32,204 nt of DNA from Clostridiales bacterium (GTDB lineage Bacteria > Bacillota > Clostridia > Christensenellales > Aristaeellaceae): positions 1 to 32,204 of the forward strand of contig JAAYUF010000071.1 of assembly GCA_012517815.1 (NCBI GenBank). The letters run 5' to 3'. The position numbers were made by a program, and so were the translations under genes. This document shows positions 31,028 to 32,204 of this stretch, piece by piece. Position 1 is the stretch's first letter. Every line of letters starts with the position of its first letter. The notes below the pieces were generated by a model, which ran no database searches, was not told where the DNA came from, and saw only the letters and a list, made by a program, of their open reading frames with translations.

Positions 31028-31882
31028 ATGGCAGCACAACTGTTGGATGGGAAGGTGCTCTCCGCACAGGTGGAAGAAGAGCTCAAGATTCGCGTGGACG
31101 CCCTGCTTGCCGGGGGGCACCGCCCCGGGCTGTGCGTTATCCTTGTGGGAGACGATCCCGCCAGCCACCTGTATGTCGGCAACAAGGAAAAAGCCTGCGA
31201 CCGGCTGGGAATCGCTTCCACAACCATACGCCTGCCCGCCGATACCACCCAGGAAGATCTGGAAGCCGAGGTGCGCAAGGCCAACGCCGATCCGGCGATC
31301 CACGGCCTGCTGGTGCAACTGCCGCTGCCCAGGCATCTGGACGGCGCGAAAGCCCTGTCGCTGATCCTCCCGGAAAAGGACGCCGACGGCATTCACGATA
31401 CCAACGCCGGCAAGCTCATGCGCGGCGAGTTCGGCGCGGTCGCGTGCACGCCCAAGGGAGCGCTGTACATGCTGAAGAGCGCCGGCATCGCAATCGGCGG
31501 CAAGAACGCCGTGGTGGTCGGCCGCAGCAACATCGTGGGCAAACCCATGGCCATGCTCCTGCTCCACGAGAACGCCACGGTCACCCTTTGCCACAGCCGT
31601 ACCGCCGATTTGGCATGGCATACCCGCAACGCGGACATCCTGGTCGCGGCCATCGGGCAGCCCCGCTTCATCAAGGCCGATATGGTCAAGGAGGGCGCGG
31701 TGGTCATCGACGTGGGCATGAACCGCGTGGACGGCAAGTTCTGCGGCGACGTGGATTTTGACGCGGTGCGCCAGAAGGCTTCCTACATCACCCCCGTGCC
31801 CGGCGGCGTGGGGCGCATGACCATCGCCATGCTGATGAGCAACACCGTGGAGGCTGCCGAGCGAACTTTCGCAAAGGGTTGA
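31028..31882 (+). CDS. folD: Bifunctional methylenetetrahydrofolate dehydrogenase/cyclohydrolase
   Basis: FolD interconverts 5,10-methylene-, methenyl- and 10-formyl-tetrahydrofolate with NADP, feeding purine, Met and formyl-Met-tRNA synthesis. The 284-residue length is standard. Substrate-site residues are Tyr49 and Lys53 in SHLYVGNKEKA, the catalytic Lys of the family. QLPLPRHLD and KDADGIHDTNAGKL follow. The nucleotide-binding part shows VVVGRSNIVGKPMAMLL and ITPVPGGVGRMTIAMLM. In that last block an Arg replaces the usual Pro of PGGVGPMT. A strong AGAAGGAGG precedes ATG 31028. xseA follows after eight bases, the same pairing as in B. subtilis, where folD and xseA are neighbours after nusB. 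Confidence 0.96.
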   Translation: MAAQLLDGKVLSAQVEEELKIRVDALLAGGHRPGLCVILVGDDPASHLYVGNKEKACDRLGIASTTIRLPADTTQEDLEAEVRKANADPAIHGLLVQLPLPRHLDGAKALSLILPEKDADGIHDTNAGKLMRGEFGAVACTPKGALYMLKSAGIAIGGKNAVVVGRSNIVGKPMAMLLLHENATVTLCHSRTADLAWHTRNADILVAAIGQPRFIKADMVKEGAVVIDVGMNRVDGKFCGDVDFDAVRQKASYITPVPGGVGRMTIAMLMSNTVEAAERTFAKG

Positions 31883-31890
31883 GTGCCGCC

Positions 31891-32204
31891 ATGCTGACGC
31901 TTACCGTGGAAGAGCTTAACGAGTACGTGCGAAAAAGCCTTGCGGGCGACCCGATCCTGCACGGATTGCGCCTGCGCGGCGAGATCAGCAATTTCAAGCG
32001 GCACGTTTCCGGCCACTGGTACTTCACGCTCAAGGACGCGCAAAGCGCCATCAACTGCGCCATGTTCCGGTCCGCCGCCTCGGGCGTGACCTTTGCGCCG
32101 CGGGACGGCCAGCAGGTCATCCTGCGGGGGAGCGTCGGCCTGTATGTGAAGACGGGTACCTATCAGTTTTACGCGGAGGGCATGGAGCCGGACGGTGTGG
32201 GGGA
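31891..32204 (+). CDS. xseA: Exodeoxyribonuclease VII large subunit (partial)
   Basis: The first about 104 codons are present; the gene runs off the right edge. The product begins MLTLTVEELNEYVRKSL, then LHGLRLRGEISNFKRHVSGHWYFTLKD. This is the N-terminal OB-fold, nucleic-acid-binding domain of XseA, the large subunit of the enzyme that degrades single-stranded DNA to oligonucleotides. The catalytic part lies outside the window. It starts eight bases after folD, and the binding site is weak (AAAGGG 11 bases or more upstream), suggesting translational coupling. xseB would be expected next. Confidence 0.94.
   Translation, partial: MLTLTVEELNEYVRKSLAGDPILHGLRLRGEISNFKRHVSGHWYFTLKDAQSAINCAMFRSAASGVTFAPRDGQQVILRGSVGLYVKTGTYQFYAEGMEPDGVG

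Overview
The window looks like chromosomal DNA of a G+C-rich member of the Clostridia (Bacillota). The reasons are a class III fructose-1,6-bisphosphatase, the phoH-pgpH-ybeY-cdd-era cluster, a hisS-aspS pair, an asp23-amaP-DUF2273-nusB cluster, a SpoIIIE-type FtsK, strong AGGAGG ribosome binding sites and TTGACA/TATAAT promoters. No tRNA, rRNA, transposase, integrase, phage gene or CRISPR array could be supported. I read it as core chromosome with several poorly characterised envelope genes mixed in, not as a mobile island.

Layout. 1-4478: the end of a FAD-linked oxidase with a strong terminator, then fbp behind a promoter carrying a repeated ATGTGY-N3-GCACAT dyad, a small unrecognised protein with a ribbon-helix-helix-like end, and a secreted helical protein. 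4625-8390: a large GT-C-like membrane protein and a secreted peptidoglycan-binding-domain protein whose stop codon lies inside a 24-bp tandem repeat. 8522-12480: an apparent operon of ilvE, an unrecognised 348-residue protein, an RluA-family pseudouridine synthase and a Cof-type HAD phosphatase. 12804-18866 (minus strand): phoH and pgpH, then one reading frame that joins YbeY to cytidine deaminase, then era after a 445-base gap. 19260-23551: a secreted DUF3298-like protein and ftsK/spoIIIE. 24016-27152: hisS-aspS. 27191-30639: asp23 (TTG start), amaP, a DUF2273 protein, nusB and a TsaD-like paralog. 31028-32204: folD and the start of xseA.

How the genes fit together. The minus-strand cluster joins RNA and ribosome maturation (PhoH, YbeY, Era) with cyclic-di-AMP turnover (PgpH) and pyrimidine salvage (Cdd). 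The two junctions phoH/pgpH and pgpH/ybeY overlap by exactly 11 bases, which suggests translational coupling. The asp23-amaP-DUF2273 genes form a membrane-anchored envelope-stress module followed by nusB. Several envelope genes have their own strong promoters and are separated by G+C-rich, gene-free spacers of 300-500 bases.

I did not find a clear, self-contained new defence or mobile system. The best leads are the YbeY-Cdd fusion, the repeated dyads at the fbp promoter, the in-frame repeat running past a stop codon, and the repeat-bearing C-terminal tail of PgpH. All calls come from reading the sequence; no database search was possible.
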